64,000 nucleotides of DNA from Bremerella alba (GTDB taxonomy: Bacteria > Planctomycetota > Planctomycetia > Pirellulales > Pirellulaceae), in the NCBI RefSeq assembly GCF_013618625.1, contig NZ_JABRWO010000018.1, positions 1 to 64,000 on the forward strand. Direction: 5' to 3'. Position numbers and translations under genes: made by a program. This document shows positions 56,914 to 64,000 of the stretch, piece after piece (position 1 is the first letter of the stretch; every line of letters begins with the position of its first letter). Under the pieces are notes generated by a model that worked only from the letters and a program-made list of their open reading frames with translations, made no database searches and was not told the DNA's origin.

Positions 56914-57723
56914 AGTCCCTTGCATGTGGCAGAAGTGATAGAGAAAGATGCCGGTGGCCATCGCCACGTTTAGCGAGTCACTTCCACGCTGCATCGCAAT
57001 GGTAATCTGGTGGGTGCAGTGGGCGAGCGTTTCTTCTTCCAGCCCATACCCTTCGTGACCCACTAGAAGCACGCTGCGTGGGGCTCGGTTGACTTGCGAG
57101 AGGGGAGTCGCGTTGTCCGAGAGAACGGTCGCGAAGTTTTCAAAGCCCAACGCCACAAGCTTGAGAAGGTCGGTCGTGAAGTCTTCGCTTTCGACAATCG
57201 GTATCTTGAACGCATGTCCGGTTGAAACGCGAAGCGTGCGTCGTGCAAATGGATCGGCACAGCCGTCGTCGAGCAGGATGGCATCGGCCCCAAATGCACA
57301 GGCCGCGCGGATGATTGTGCCCAGGTTCTCGGAGTCTCCGATCTTCGAGGCCGCCAGAATCGTGGAGGTTTGTGGGACATCGCCAGGAAAGACCGACTCG
57401 ATCGTATCTCGCTGAGGACGTTGCCCGCAGGCCAAGATCCCGCGATGAAAGTTATAGCCGACCAGTTCCTTGATATCGTCGCGCGGTAAGACGTAGATCG
57501 GGAACTGGCCCACACGCTGCGGGGGAAGCTCTGGGATCTTGGCCGGGTTGTCCACGAGAATCGATTCCACGTGAAAGGGGCTCTCGAGAAGCCGCTGCAC
57601 CAGAAACTGGCTTTCGGCAACGAAGTAGCCATCGCTCATATGACTCTTACGCTCGTACGCGCGCTGGTAGCGAGCCAGTTGAGGATCGTGAGGCGAACTG
57701 AGGTGGATGATGCTGGGCGACAT
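56890..57723 (-). CDS. SpoU/TrmH-family RNA 2'-O-methyltransferase
   Basis: 277 residues. An N-terminal L30e-like substrate domain (GYFVAESQFLVQRLLES) precedes the SPOUT knot, whose motifs are NLGTIIRAA, LLVGHEGYGL and DSLNVAMATGIFLY. SAM-dependent ribose methylation of tRNA or rRNA is expected; the exact site is not readable. ATG start. It is convergent with birA, with no terminator between them. Confidence 0.9.
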   Translation of the reverse strand: MSPSIIHLSSPHDPQLARYQRAYERKSHMSDGYFVAESQFLVQRLLESPFHVESILVDNPAKIPELPPQRVGQFPIYVLPRDDIKELVGYNFHRGILACGQRPQRDTIESVFPGDVPQTSTILAASKIGDSENLGTIIRAACAFGADAILLDDGCADPFARRTLRVSTGHAFKIPIVESEDFTTDLLKLVALGFENFATVLSDNATPLSQVNRAPRSVLLVGHEGYGLEEETLAHCTHQITIAMQRGSDSLNVAMATGIFLYHFCHMQGTLPADDLA

Positions 57724-57792
57724 AGAGGGCTATTTTATCGATCGATCGCCGAAGCTCTAGAGTGCTTGTCGTCACCGCATGGCCTTCGAACG

Positions 57793-57827
57793 AAAAAAGC
57801 CCTGGAAGATGGGTGTCTTCCAGGGCT
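57793..57827 (-). terminator. Rho-independent terminator of the Cys-rich lipoprotein gene
   Basis: AGCCCTGGAAGA (57798-57809) and TCTTCCAGGGCT (57816-57827) form a perfect 12-bp stem with a 6-base loop. Leftward, it ends in a T run (57793-57798 is A on the plus strand). About 37 bases after the stop at 57865. Confidence 0.88.
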
Positions 57828-57864
57828 GGATCGGAACAGTACTGAATTGAAGGAGAGTAACGCG

Positions 57865-58401
57865 TTATCGCGAGAGAGTATCGAGGCTGGCTTGCTCGAG
57901 AATCATCGGCGGCATAGGGGGAACTTCCGAAGGCGAGGACTTCGGTGTTGCCACGGCAGGCATTGGCTGAGGTGCTTGGCTAGGCATCGCGTCGGTGCTG
58001 CATCCGCAAGCAGGATCGCCACAAGCTCCGCCGCAGTTGTTGCCACAGCCACAGCCGTTGCCATGGGCACATCCATTGCCATAGCAGCCGTTGTCGATAA
58101 CGTTCCATTCGACTTCGCAGTCAGGGCACTTGTATTCCCACTTGGTCAATTGCTTGACCGAGCGAACCTTGCCGCATTTCAGCGGCGTGCAGCAGTCTTC
58201 CCAGGGGAAGCGGACCGCGGGAATGCAGACGTCTTTGCACTTATCTGCATAACAGTTGTGTGCGACTTCAATTTCCTTCACTTCCGGCGAGCAGGTTTTG
58301 CCGTAGGACGAGCAGCACGTCGGCGTGCAGCATTTCGTCGTACAGCACCCACTGCCGTAGAGCAGCAGGCTTAGGCCAACGATGGCGAGGTATCGGTTCA
58401 T
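57865..58401 (-). CDS. Cysteine-rich lipoprotein, unknown
   Basis: 178 residues with 23 Cys (about 13 percent). A lipoprotein-like signal (LSLLLYGSGC) puts a Cys at the mature N-terminus, followed by CC pairs (CCTTKCCTPTCC), a CPDC, and a Gly/Cys/Asn run (NGCGCGNNCGGACGDPACGC). A Pro/Ala-rich tail follows. Function is not recognised. The pattern suggests metal binding or disulfide-crosslinked envelope protein, as planctomycete walls contain Cys-rich proteins. It follows the porin gene by 94 bases and has its own terminator. GGAG precedes ATG. Confidence 0.75.
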   Translation of the reverse strand: MNRYLAIVGLSLLLYGSGCCTTKCCTPTCCSSYGKTCSPEVKEIEVAHNCYADKCKDVCIPAVRFPWEDCCTPLKCGKVRSVKQLTKWEYKCPDCEVEWNVIDNGCYGNGCAHGNGCGCGNNCGGACGDPACGCSTDAMPSQAPQPMPAVATPKSSPSEVPPMPPMILEQASLDTLSR

Positions 58402-58495
58402 GGAGATCGCTCCGTATTGAATGTTTAACTTACTTGTTTCTGGTTGCCTGACTCTCGGCCAGAGCCAGGCAAAGGGGTGTCATCCGCAATGCGGT

Positions 58496-59980
58496 TTAGA
58501 AGTCGACCATGAATCGAGCGCCGTAGAGGTTGTACCAACCGGCATCCGTTCCAGCGACGGCGGCAGCCAACCCGCTGTCTGAGATACGACCGTTGATGTA
58601 GTTGAACTGAACGCGAGCGTTCGGGTTCCACCACCAGTTGACGCCCAGAGTAACGCTTTCACCAACGCCACCGAGGATGTCCTGGTCGGTGTAGTCGCCG
58701 TACGAGTAACGTGCAGCAACCTGCCAAGCACCCCAGCCATAGCTCTTACAGCCATCGCAGCGATTGACCAGCCAGAAGTTTTCTAGTGGTTTGGTGCGTC
58801 CCAACGTACCGGAGGATCGGTCCCACGGGGTGTACTCGCCGGTCAGCCAATACGCCGCATAGAAGTAACCACCACCGAAGTTAACATCTGGATCGCCATC
58901 GGTTCGGTCGGCATGAGCCGTCATGTATTCGCCGACCAGCGAGAACGAACCAATGTTGAGCACACTTTCCAGGCCCAGCAGTTGGTAGTTCGCTGCATCC
59001 ATCTGCCCGGTGTCGAGCCAGCGATTAGCCGTACGAGCTTCCGGACGAGTGCGGAATCGATCGTCGCCGCCGCTGCCAGGAAACGCTGCCGCACCTGAGA
59101 CTGCCCAGTGAGCGTAACCACGCCCGCCAGAGGTTTCGTCGTACCAGATGGTATTGGCCAGACGTCCGGCGATTTCAGACTGGTAGTTGTCGTCGTACTG
59201 GCCGCCGGTCGTTGCCAGGTCGTCCATCAGAAACCAACCGTATCGCCAGTTCCACGACTCGTCGTCGGAAACACCATACGATTGAAGACCCATACGTCGA
59301 GCGTCCTGGTTGAACGCTTCCACCACGAAGGGACGTTCCAGGAAGACGTTGTAACGGCTAGAGTTCAAGTGATCTAAGCCATAGGGGCGCTTCTGATTAC
59401 CGAGCAACACGGTATGCAAAAAAGGTAAATGATTCCAACCGAGATAAGCGTCTTTGAATGCTAGATTGCTTGGGTTGGCGAACTCCATCTCGATCTTGTA
59501 TTCCATGTTCTCCCAAACGTCGCCCTTCACGCCGAAACGCAAACGGCGGAAGCCGATGAAGTCATCGCCGGCATCGTTCGGATCGCCAGATTCCAACGCG
59601 TTGGCATACGGCGAATTGTCTGGGATGTTCCAATAATCGAAGTGAACACGGCCCGACCACTTTTGCGTGGGCTTGGCGATGATGTCGACTTCCTTACAGG
59701 CTTCTTCTGCTGCCTTAGCAACCGCTTCGTCTTCCAACGCTTCGACGCGTTCGAGCAGGTTGTAGTACGACGTCGCAGATACCGTATCGACGGCTGGAAG
59801 TGCCTGAGGAGCTTCCGGAGGCGCATAGAACTGCTGCTGCTGCGGTTGCTCGAAGTTATTCTGATAGGTTTGGGCCCCGTTCGACGGTGCTCCATAGATC
59901 GACTCTTGACCGTAGCCAAGGGCCGGTGATAGCGCGCCCAAGCAAATTCCTAGGACGCGGCAAGTCCAGCTAGATTTCAT
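58496..59980 (-). CDS. O/P-type porin (phosphate-selective porin family)
   Basis: About 494 residues from ATG 59980 (MKSSWTCRVLGICLGALSPALGYGQ signal-like); an ATG at 59995 is also possible. A short coiled stretch (YYNLLERVEALEDEAVAKAAEE) precedes a 16-strand-like barrel of alternating aromatic residues (FDYWNIPDN, FRRLRFGVKGDV, YKIEMEFAN), ending in the terminal aromatic YNLYGARFMVDF. This matches Porin_O_P/OprP. Phosphate selectivity is not proven. A Pho-box-like repeat lies 37 bases upstream, and phoRUB genes are in the same window. Confidence 0.85.
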   Translation of the reverse strand: MKSSWTCRVLGICLGALSPALGYGQESIYGAPSNGAQTYQNNFEQPQQQQFYAPPEAPQALPAVDTVSATSYYNLLERVEALEDEAVAKAAEEACKEVDIIAKPTQKWSGRVHFDYWNIPDNSPYANALESGDPNDAGDDFIGFRRLRFGVKGDVWENMEYKIEMEFANPSNLAFKDAYLGWNHLPFLHTVLLGNQKRPYGLDHLNSSRYNVFLERPFVVEAFNQDARRMGLQSYGVSDDESWNWRYGWFLMDDLATTGGQYDDNYQSEIAGRLANTIWYDETSGGRGYAHWAVSGAAAFPGSGGDDRFRTRPEARTANRWLDTGQMDAANYQLLGLESVLNIGSFSLVGEYMTAHADRTDGDPDVNFGGGYFYAAYWLTGEYTPWDRSSGTLGRTKPLENFWLVNRCDGCKSYGWGAWQVAARYSYGDYTDQDILGGVGESVTLGVNWWWNPNARVQFNYINGRISDSGLAAAVAGTDAGWYNLYGARFMVDF

Positions 59981-60016
59981 CGTGTGGGTTTCCATACTTT
60001 CACGAATTACGTTCAT

Positions 60017-60034
60017 CCTGAACGAAAGGTGACC
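60017..60034 (-). promoter_or_regulatory. Weak Pho-box-like repeat upstream of the porin
   Basis: Read leftward, GGTCACC-TTTC-GTTCAGG has the 7-4-7 layout; the first half differs by one base from the streptomycete GTTCACC motif, the second by two. A GTTCA-TCC-TGAAC dyad overlaps (60011-60023). It may be chance; the porin family makes it worth noting. Confidence 0.3.
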
Positions 60035-60270
60035 AATGCCGTTAGTTGCGTTAATCGGAATCTGCCGCACTAAACGCAGATCGATTTCAGGCAGCCCAGA
60101 AGAACCGTAGTTGCTGCGAAAGCTTCCAGAGAAGTTGCAACGTGCGCAATTAGAAAAATCTGCGAATCACGCATAGTTCCAACTTACAAGTGGCACAACC
60201 CTTATAGGTGCCGCTAGCGTCGCAAGAGAAAGAGCTCGTGCGGACGGAATAGGCCTTACCATCATGGCAC

Positions 60271-60308
60271 AAAAAAAGCTCGGCACACGGGATAGTGTGT
60301 ACCGAGCT
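60271..60308 (-). terminator. Probable terminator of the SulP gene
   Basis: AGCTCGG-CACAC (60277-60288) pairs with GTGTG and CCGAGCT (60295-60308) with a two-base bulge. Leftward it ends in a seven-base T run (60271-60277 is A on the plus strand). About 95 bases after the SulP stop at 60403. Confidence 0.75.
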
Positions 60309-60402
60309 CTCGCTGATAACGGCAGGCCACCAGCATCTTCATCATATCTTCATGTGCGATAAGAGCAGCGTGGTTGCGTTGTGTCGATTATGACAGGCAA
60401 CC

Positions 60403-62133
60403 TTAGCCCACACCTCCCCCGACCGGAGTTGGCCGGGATGGGGATTTACCATTGCGATGAACTTCGCCATTGCCGTTCCCTTCGCTGTCACCGTTGTGCC
60501 GGATATCAACTTCCTTCTGGAACTTGCCGTGAAGTTGACTCCAGTCGATGATCAAGGTGCCACCGGTCTTCTCGTGCTGTTTCGCCCAGTCCATCAGAGA
60601 CTCGAAACAAGCGTGGTCGACATAAGTCAGATTGCTCAAGTCGACGTGCAATTCGACGTCTTCAGGGATCTCTTCCAGACGCTGAGCCAGGATCGGAAGC
60701 CGTAGAAAAGTAGCCGCACCGTGAAGGCTGAGGGTGGCCTTCTTTTCTTCTTCGTTGACGAAAAGATCCGCCTCGAAACGAGTAAACGTGGCCAACAGCT
60801 TGATGGCCGAAAGCACGATACCTGCGATCACGCCGATCAGCAGATCGAAGCTCACAATCAAGATCACCGTCGTTGCGTAAATCGCAAACTCCGACCAACT
60901 TGTTTTGTAGAGTTCCTTGATCTGTTTGATGTTCACCAGCTTGAAGCCGGTGTAGACGAGCAAAGCGCCTAACGCGGCTCGTGGCACCAGCGTCAAAACC
61001 TGTGGCAAAAACACGATGAACAGCAAAAGCCAAGCACCGTGCATGATGGTCGCTCCACGCGTTTGCCCACCTGCGTTGACGTTGGCCGAACTTCGCACGA
61101 TCACGCCGGTCATCGGCAGAGCGCCCACCAGGCCGCAGAGCATGTTGCCGAAGCCTTGGGCCGTCAGTTCCTTGTCGTGATTGGTTTTGTGCCCAGGCTT
61201 CATCTTGTCGACCGCCGTCGCACAAAGAAGCGTTTCCGCACTGGCCACCAATGCAATCACCAAGGCCGCAATGTAAACGGACGGATCACCCAGAATGGAA
61301 GTCCAGGCCGGTGTGCTATTGAGAAACGAAACTTCATCCAGCAGATTATCTGGGACGTCCAGGTTGCGGATCGAAAAGCCAAGCACCATTGCCACGATTG
61401 TGGCCAGGCCTATCCCCAGCAAAGCCGCCGGAATCAGCTTCAGCTGTTTCGGGGCGAAGGATTGCCAGAGAATCATCGTCGTGATTGTGACGATCCCAAT
61501 CGCCGCCGCAAGGTGATGCGCCGGCCCAGTTCCTGAGAGATCGAAGCATTTCCAAATGGCTTCCGGGATTGTGGCCATGTACTCCAAACCACCATGAGCT
61601 TTGTGACCATGCCAGATTGCTTCGTGATCGAGCATCACATGGAACTGGCTCACAATGATCAGGATACCAATCCCAGCCAACATGCCGTTGATCACCGCGG
61701 GCGAAACCGCTTGGAACCAGCGTCCAATCCCGAGTTTCCCCGCTGCGATTTGAATGCCACCGGCAACCAGCACCGAAAGGCCTAACGCCGACAAGGCATA
61801 GGTCATCGCAGCCCCATCGGCAGCGTCTTCTGGTCCTGAATAAAAGCCCAGGAACTTCGCTTTCTGCTGGGCAATCAGGTCTGCCACAATGACAAACAGA
61901 CCCGCTGCCGGGCCACTGACTTGCAAGGGCGATCCACTAAAGATCCCCACAATCAGACCACCGACAATGCCGGTGATCAAAGCCCGGGCCGGATTGACCC
62001 CGACCGCGACCGCAATCCCGATACAAAGTGGGAGAGCGACCAGGAAAACAACGATCGAGGAGATGAAATCTTTCCTGAACGTACCCGAAAAATAGCCGCT
62101 GGCTTCGGTTTGAGTTGTCTCTTGTTTAGCCAT
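60403..62133 (-). CDS. SulP-family anion (probably bicarbonate) transporter
   Basis: 576 residues. About 12 membrane segments, with the SulP signatures DFISSIVVFLVALPLCIGIAVA, VSGPAAGLFVIV, ALPMTGVIVRSSANVNAGGQTR and a C-terminal STAS-like domain (about 470-545: LHGAATFLRLPILAQ, HVDLSNLTYVDHACFESL). A low-complexity Asn/Gly/Pro tail ends the protein. SulP proteins move sulfate, bicarbonate or other anions. Direct linkage with a beta-carbonic anhydrase upstream (28-base gap) favours bicarbonate. GGAAGC precedes ATG. Confidence 0.9.
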   Translation of the reverse strand: MAKQETTQTEASGYFSGTFRKDFISSIVVFLVALPLCIGIAVAVGVNPARALITGIVGGLIVGIFSGSPLQVSGPAAGLFVIVADLIAQQKAKFLGFYSGPEDAADGAAMTYALSALGLSVLVAGGIQIAAGKLGIGRWFQAVSPAVINGMLAGIGILIIVSQFHVMLDHEAIWHGHKAHGGLEYMATIPEAIWKCFDLSGTGPAHHLAAAIGIVTITTMILWQSFAPKQLKLIPAALLGIGLATIVAMVLGFSIRNLDVPDNLLDEVSFLNSTPAWTSILGDPSVYIAALVIALVASAETLLCATAVDKMKPGHKTNHDKELTAQGFGNMLCGLVGALPMTGVIVRSSANVNAGGQTRGATIMHGAWLLLFIVFLPQVLTLVPRAALGALLVYTGFKLVNIKQIKELYKTSWSEFAIYATTVILIVSFDLLIGVIAGIVLSAIKLLATFTRFEADLFVNEEEKKATLSLHGAATFLRLPILAQRLEEIPEDVELHVDLSNLTYVDHACFESLMDWAKQHEKTGGTLIIDWSQLHGKFQKEVDIRHNGDSEGNGNGEVHRNGKSPSRPTPVGGGVG

Positions 62134-62161
62134 GGATTTGCTTCCGTGATGTTAATTGGGT

Positions 62162-62776
62162 TCAGGCAACTCGAACGTTGGAATCGACGAATTGATTGGT
62201 TTCAGGGGCAAGGACATTTACCTTGCCGGTCTCGAAGTCGTAGAGCCAACCGTGCAGGCGAAGCTTGTTGGCTTCCACTGCGTCAGCGACTTCCGGAAAA
62301 GTCATCAGGTTGCGAAGCTGCAAACGAATGTTGGCTTCGATGATTTGCGTCAGGCGATCCGCATTAGGATCGCTGGGCTCTTCGTTGAGTGCGTCTTTCG
62401 ACAACGCAACCCACTTGCTGACTTCCGGCAAGCTGGTAACCGCTTCGGGGTTCATTAGGCCTTGCATAGCCCCGCACTTGGCGTGACCACAGATAATGAT
62501 TTGCGGAATCTTAAGAACTTGGATGGCATACTCGATGGTGGCGGCCATCCCTAAGTCGGCTTCACCCTTACGACCGACAATGTTGCCGGCGTTGCGAATG
62601 ACGAAGATCTCGCCTGGTTCGCTGTTGGTAAACAGCTCTGGGTTCACGCGGGAATCACTACACGTAATAAACAAAGCTTCCGGGCTTTGGCCACTGGCCA
62701 GCTCTTGGAAACGGCTCTGCTTTTGAGGGAAAGTTTCTTGTTGGAATTGCGTCACGCCGGCTAATAAATCGCGCAT
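62162..62776 (-). CDS. Beta-class carbonic anhydrase
   Basis: 204 residues from ATG 62776 (AGGACG upstream); the frame is open further upstream without a better start. Zinc ligands Cys39 (CSDSRVNP), His98 and Cys101 (GHAKCGAM), and the Asp41-Arg43 dyad, are intact, with the RNAGNIV motif between. It interconverts CO2 and bicarbonate and would work with the SulP transporter encoded next. Confidence 0.93.
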   Translation of the reverse strand: MRDLLAGVTQFQQETFPQKQSRFQELASGQSPEALFITCSDSRVNPELFTNSEPGEIFVIRNAGNIVGRKGEADLGMAATIEYAIQVLKIPQIIICGHAKCGAMQGLMNPEAVTSLPEVSKWVALSKDALNEEPSDPNADRLTQIIEANIRLQLRNLMTFPEVADAVEANKLRLHGWLYDFETGKVNVLAPETNQFVDSNVRVA

Positions 62777-63003
62777 AGAACCTATCGTCCTGAGTAAATT
62801 CAGATCTATCGGAGGGAGGTAACCGAACACCCGTAGAGCACTTCTAAGAGGGCACCCACAGACATTCGGGAACAGGCTTTCAAATGCAGTTGCAACAAAC
62901 GCATTTGCATCTGAGATTGAGACAGGGAGGCTGCTGATAGAGAAGTCGCGCACAGCAGTTCAGAATTAACGAACCGCAAAAGCGCATAGCAGCCTGCAAA
63001 GAT

Positions 63004-63321
63004 CTAGCAGGTGATATTTCCGCCGAAACCATTGTGGGTGACCACAATCACAGGCGGAACAGCTGGGCTGGCAGAAGTGAATCGTCGGTATTGCGGGGTG
63101 GCATAGAGACCCGGCAAAGGGGTCGTTCCACGAGCGATGCGTTGTGTCTGACGCGAAGTGGCCGTTCGTTCGTGAACTTCCTCTTCCTCGGTCTGCGTGG
63201 TATTGCTGGTGGTCCCTTGAATTGGCGCACTACCTGCAATCATCGCGTTGGTGAACCGTGGGCGTGCCCCGGCCATCAAAACGGCGATAATCAGTAGAAG
63301 ATAGAGCCAACGAGGTTTCAT
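63004..63321 (-). CDS. Small secreted protein, unknown
   Basis: 105 residues with a signal-like N-terminus (YLLLIIAVLMAGARP). A Thr/Gln/Glu-rich middle (TTSNTTQTEEEEVHE) and a Val/Pro-rich end with one Cys near the C-terminus (NITC) are the only features. No family recognised. GGATTG precedes ATG. Confidence 0.55.
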   Translation of the reverse strand: MKPRWLYLLLIIAVLMAGARPRFTNAMIAGSAPIQGTTSNTTQTEEEEVHERTATSRQTQRIARGTTPLPGLYATPQYRRFTSASPAVPPVIVVTHNGFGGNITC

Positions 63322-63627
63322 TCAGGCAATCCAATCCGGATTCACAAAGCACTCAAATCCGATACGTAGCGGATGTGCTAATCGTTCATATCGGCAACGA
63401 AATCCGAAAACTCGGAATCATTGTCTCTAAAAAAGAATAGGTAAACCGAGCGCTGTCGTCCAACCCCGATTGAGGCTCTTCTTGTAAAATTAAGACGAGA
63501 AATTGATTAATGTTGGTTAAAGCGACCTTAGGGGCCGTTTGTGTGAAAAGGACCGGCAGGGCCAGTCCTCAATCTCGGTTTAAATCGGTGGATATTATTC
63601 CACCAGCAAGACTATTTAGCCTAGTAA
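63322..63627. other. Intergenic region
   Basis: About 305 bases. GGTGGA/TCCACC is a short 6-bp stem around 63588-63605, after the Dabb stop in the leftward sense, with a weak U-tract. No gene can be supported. Confidence 0.35.
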
Positions 63628-64000
63628 CTATTTCGCCCAGTAGTCGACAACGAATGCTTCTTCCAGGTGCGGTCGCAAAATCGAAACGAACTCTTGGTGG
63701 GCAGGATGCGGCAGGTAAGCAGCCCGATCTTCTTCGCTGGCGAACGTGACCAGGAAGCAGTGGGTGAAGCCTTTGTCGAGCATTTCAGGGCTGTTGTTGG
63801 TGCCCCACTCGTAGTCCTTAATGACCGGAATCTTTTTAGGCAGCGCTGCAAAAGCTTTTTCGACCTTCTTGATGTCGGCGGCTTTGGCCGATTCTTTGAA
63901 CTTGAAGATCACCACATGACGAAGCTTGGGGGCGGAATCACCGGCTTCTTTATCTTCAGCTTGAACCGTGGCAGTCATCGAAAAAATGCCCGTCAATAGC
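63628..64000 (-). CDS. Dabb-domain (stress-responsive A/B barrel) protein, partial
   Basis: At least 122 residues; the N-terminus runs past the window end. The end of a signal-like stretch (LLTGIFSMTATVQAED) precedes the dimeric A/B barrel: LRHVVIFKFKESA, EWGTNNSPEMLDKGFTHCFLVTFASEEDRAAYLPHP and VVDYWAK. The true start is outside the window, since the hydrophobic region has no ATG of its own at a sensible place. Dabb proteins are small dimeric enzymes or stress proteins; role unknown here. Probably exported. Confidence 0.85.
   Translation of the reverse strand, partial: LLTGIFSMTATVQAEDKEAGDSAPKLRHVVIFKFKESAKAADIKKVEKAFAALPKKIPVIKDYEWGTNNSPEMLDKGFTHCFLVTFASEEDRAAYLPHPAHQEFVSILRPHLEEAFVVDYWAK

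Noticed and set aside
57571-58374. 267-codon plus-strand frame across the Cys-rich gene
   Set aside because: Overlaps two supported minus-strand genes and a terminator; composition reflects the complementary Cys/Gly codons.

Overview
The window looks like chromosomal DNA of a planctomycete, most likely from the Pirellulales (Blastopirellula/Bremerella/Rhodopirellula-like). This is inferred from family content, not from a marker gene. There are three DUF1559 proteins with prepilin-type N-termini, a DUF1501 protein paired with a PSCyt1/DUF1549/DUF1553 cytochrome-like protein, BNR sialidase-like proteins, a Tat-exported Gfo/Idh protein, Flp pilin parts and an O/P-type porin. No rRNA, CRISPR array, insertion sequence or phage module was seen. 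One tRNA gene, tRNA-Ser(GCT), is present.

Layout. (1) 314-12537: a convergent D-amino-acid deaminase-like gene faces an eleven-gene leftward operon. In transcription order the operon holds a sialidase-like protein, a GntR/FCD regulator, DUF1559, a lipoprotein, a second sialidase-like protein, a DapA-type aldolase, an SSS symporter, an M14 deacylase, an SDR, a threonine-synthase-like PLP enzyme and a HEAT-repeat protein. Its upstream region has a perfect 13-bp inverted repeat and a TTTTGTCGACAAAA palindrome. (2) 13749-15994: an MgtE-like transporter with CBS domains, then a tandem universal stress protein. (3) 16453-17475: a lone DUF1559 gene with a clear terminator. (4) 18267-21845: an iron/siderophore-flavoured group, with a Fes-like esterase and a PepSY C-terminal fragment facing PepSY, DUF2271 and DUF4198. 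(5) 22352-29545: two tandem ATPase plus FtsX-permease ABC pairs, evidently paralogous. (6) 29635-37165: five leftward genes, DUF1559, lipoprotein, PSCyt1/DUF1553, DUF1501 and AraC. (7) 37636-39746: a prepilin-peptidase-like protein without a visible catalytic core, a Flp pilin and a MerC-domain protein. (8) 40441-48673: tRNA-Ser, an M28/PDZ peptidase, a PAS-AraC regulator, an Fe-S (6-4)-type photolyase beside an OGFr-domain protein, ApbE and a Gfo/Idh oxidoreductase. (9) 48866-52314: phoR, phoU and phoB, with two Pho-box-like direct-repeat units ahead of phoU. (10) 52622-57723: pyruvate carboxylase, its biotin ligase and a convergent SpoU/TrmH methyltransferase. (11) 57865-64000: a very Cys-rich lipoprotein, an O/P-type porin, a SulP transporter with carbonic anhydrase, a small secreted protein and a Dabb protein cut by the window edge.

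Functional threads. The first operon reads as an inducible uptake and breakdown system for an externally processed, probably acylated or glycan-linked amino compound, but it matches no pathway I can name in full. The Pho genes, with the porin, suggest a phosphate-starvation response. SulP plus carbonic anhydrase suggests bicarbonate handling, and pyruvate carboxylase next to BirA is a self-contained anaplerotic unit. The best candidates for new biology are the first operon and its operators, the Flp/prepilin-peptidase oddities, the OGFr-photolyase pair and the Cys-rich lipoprotein beside the porin.
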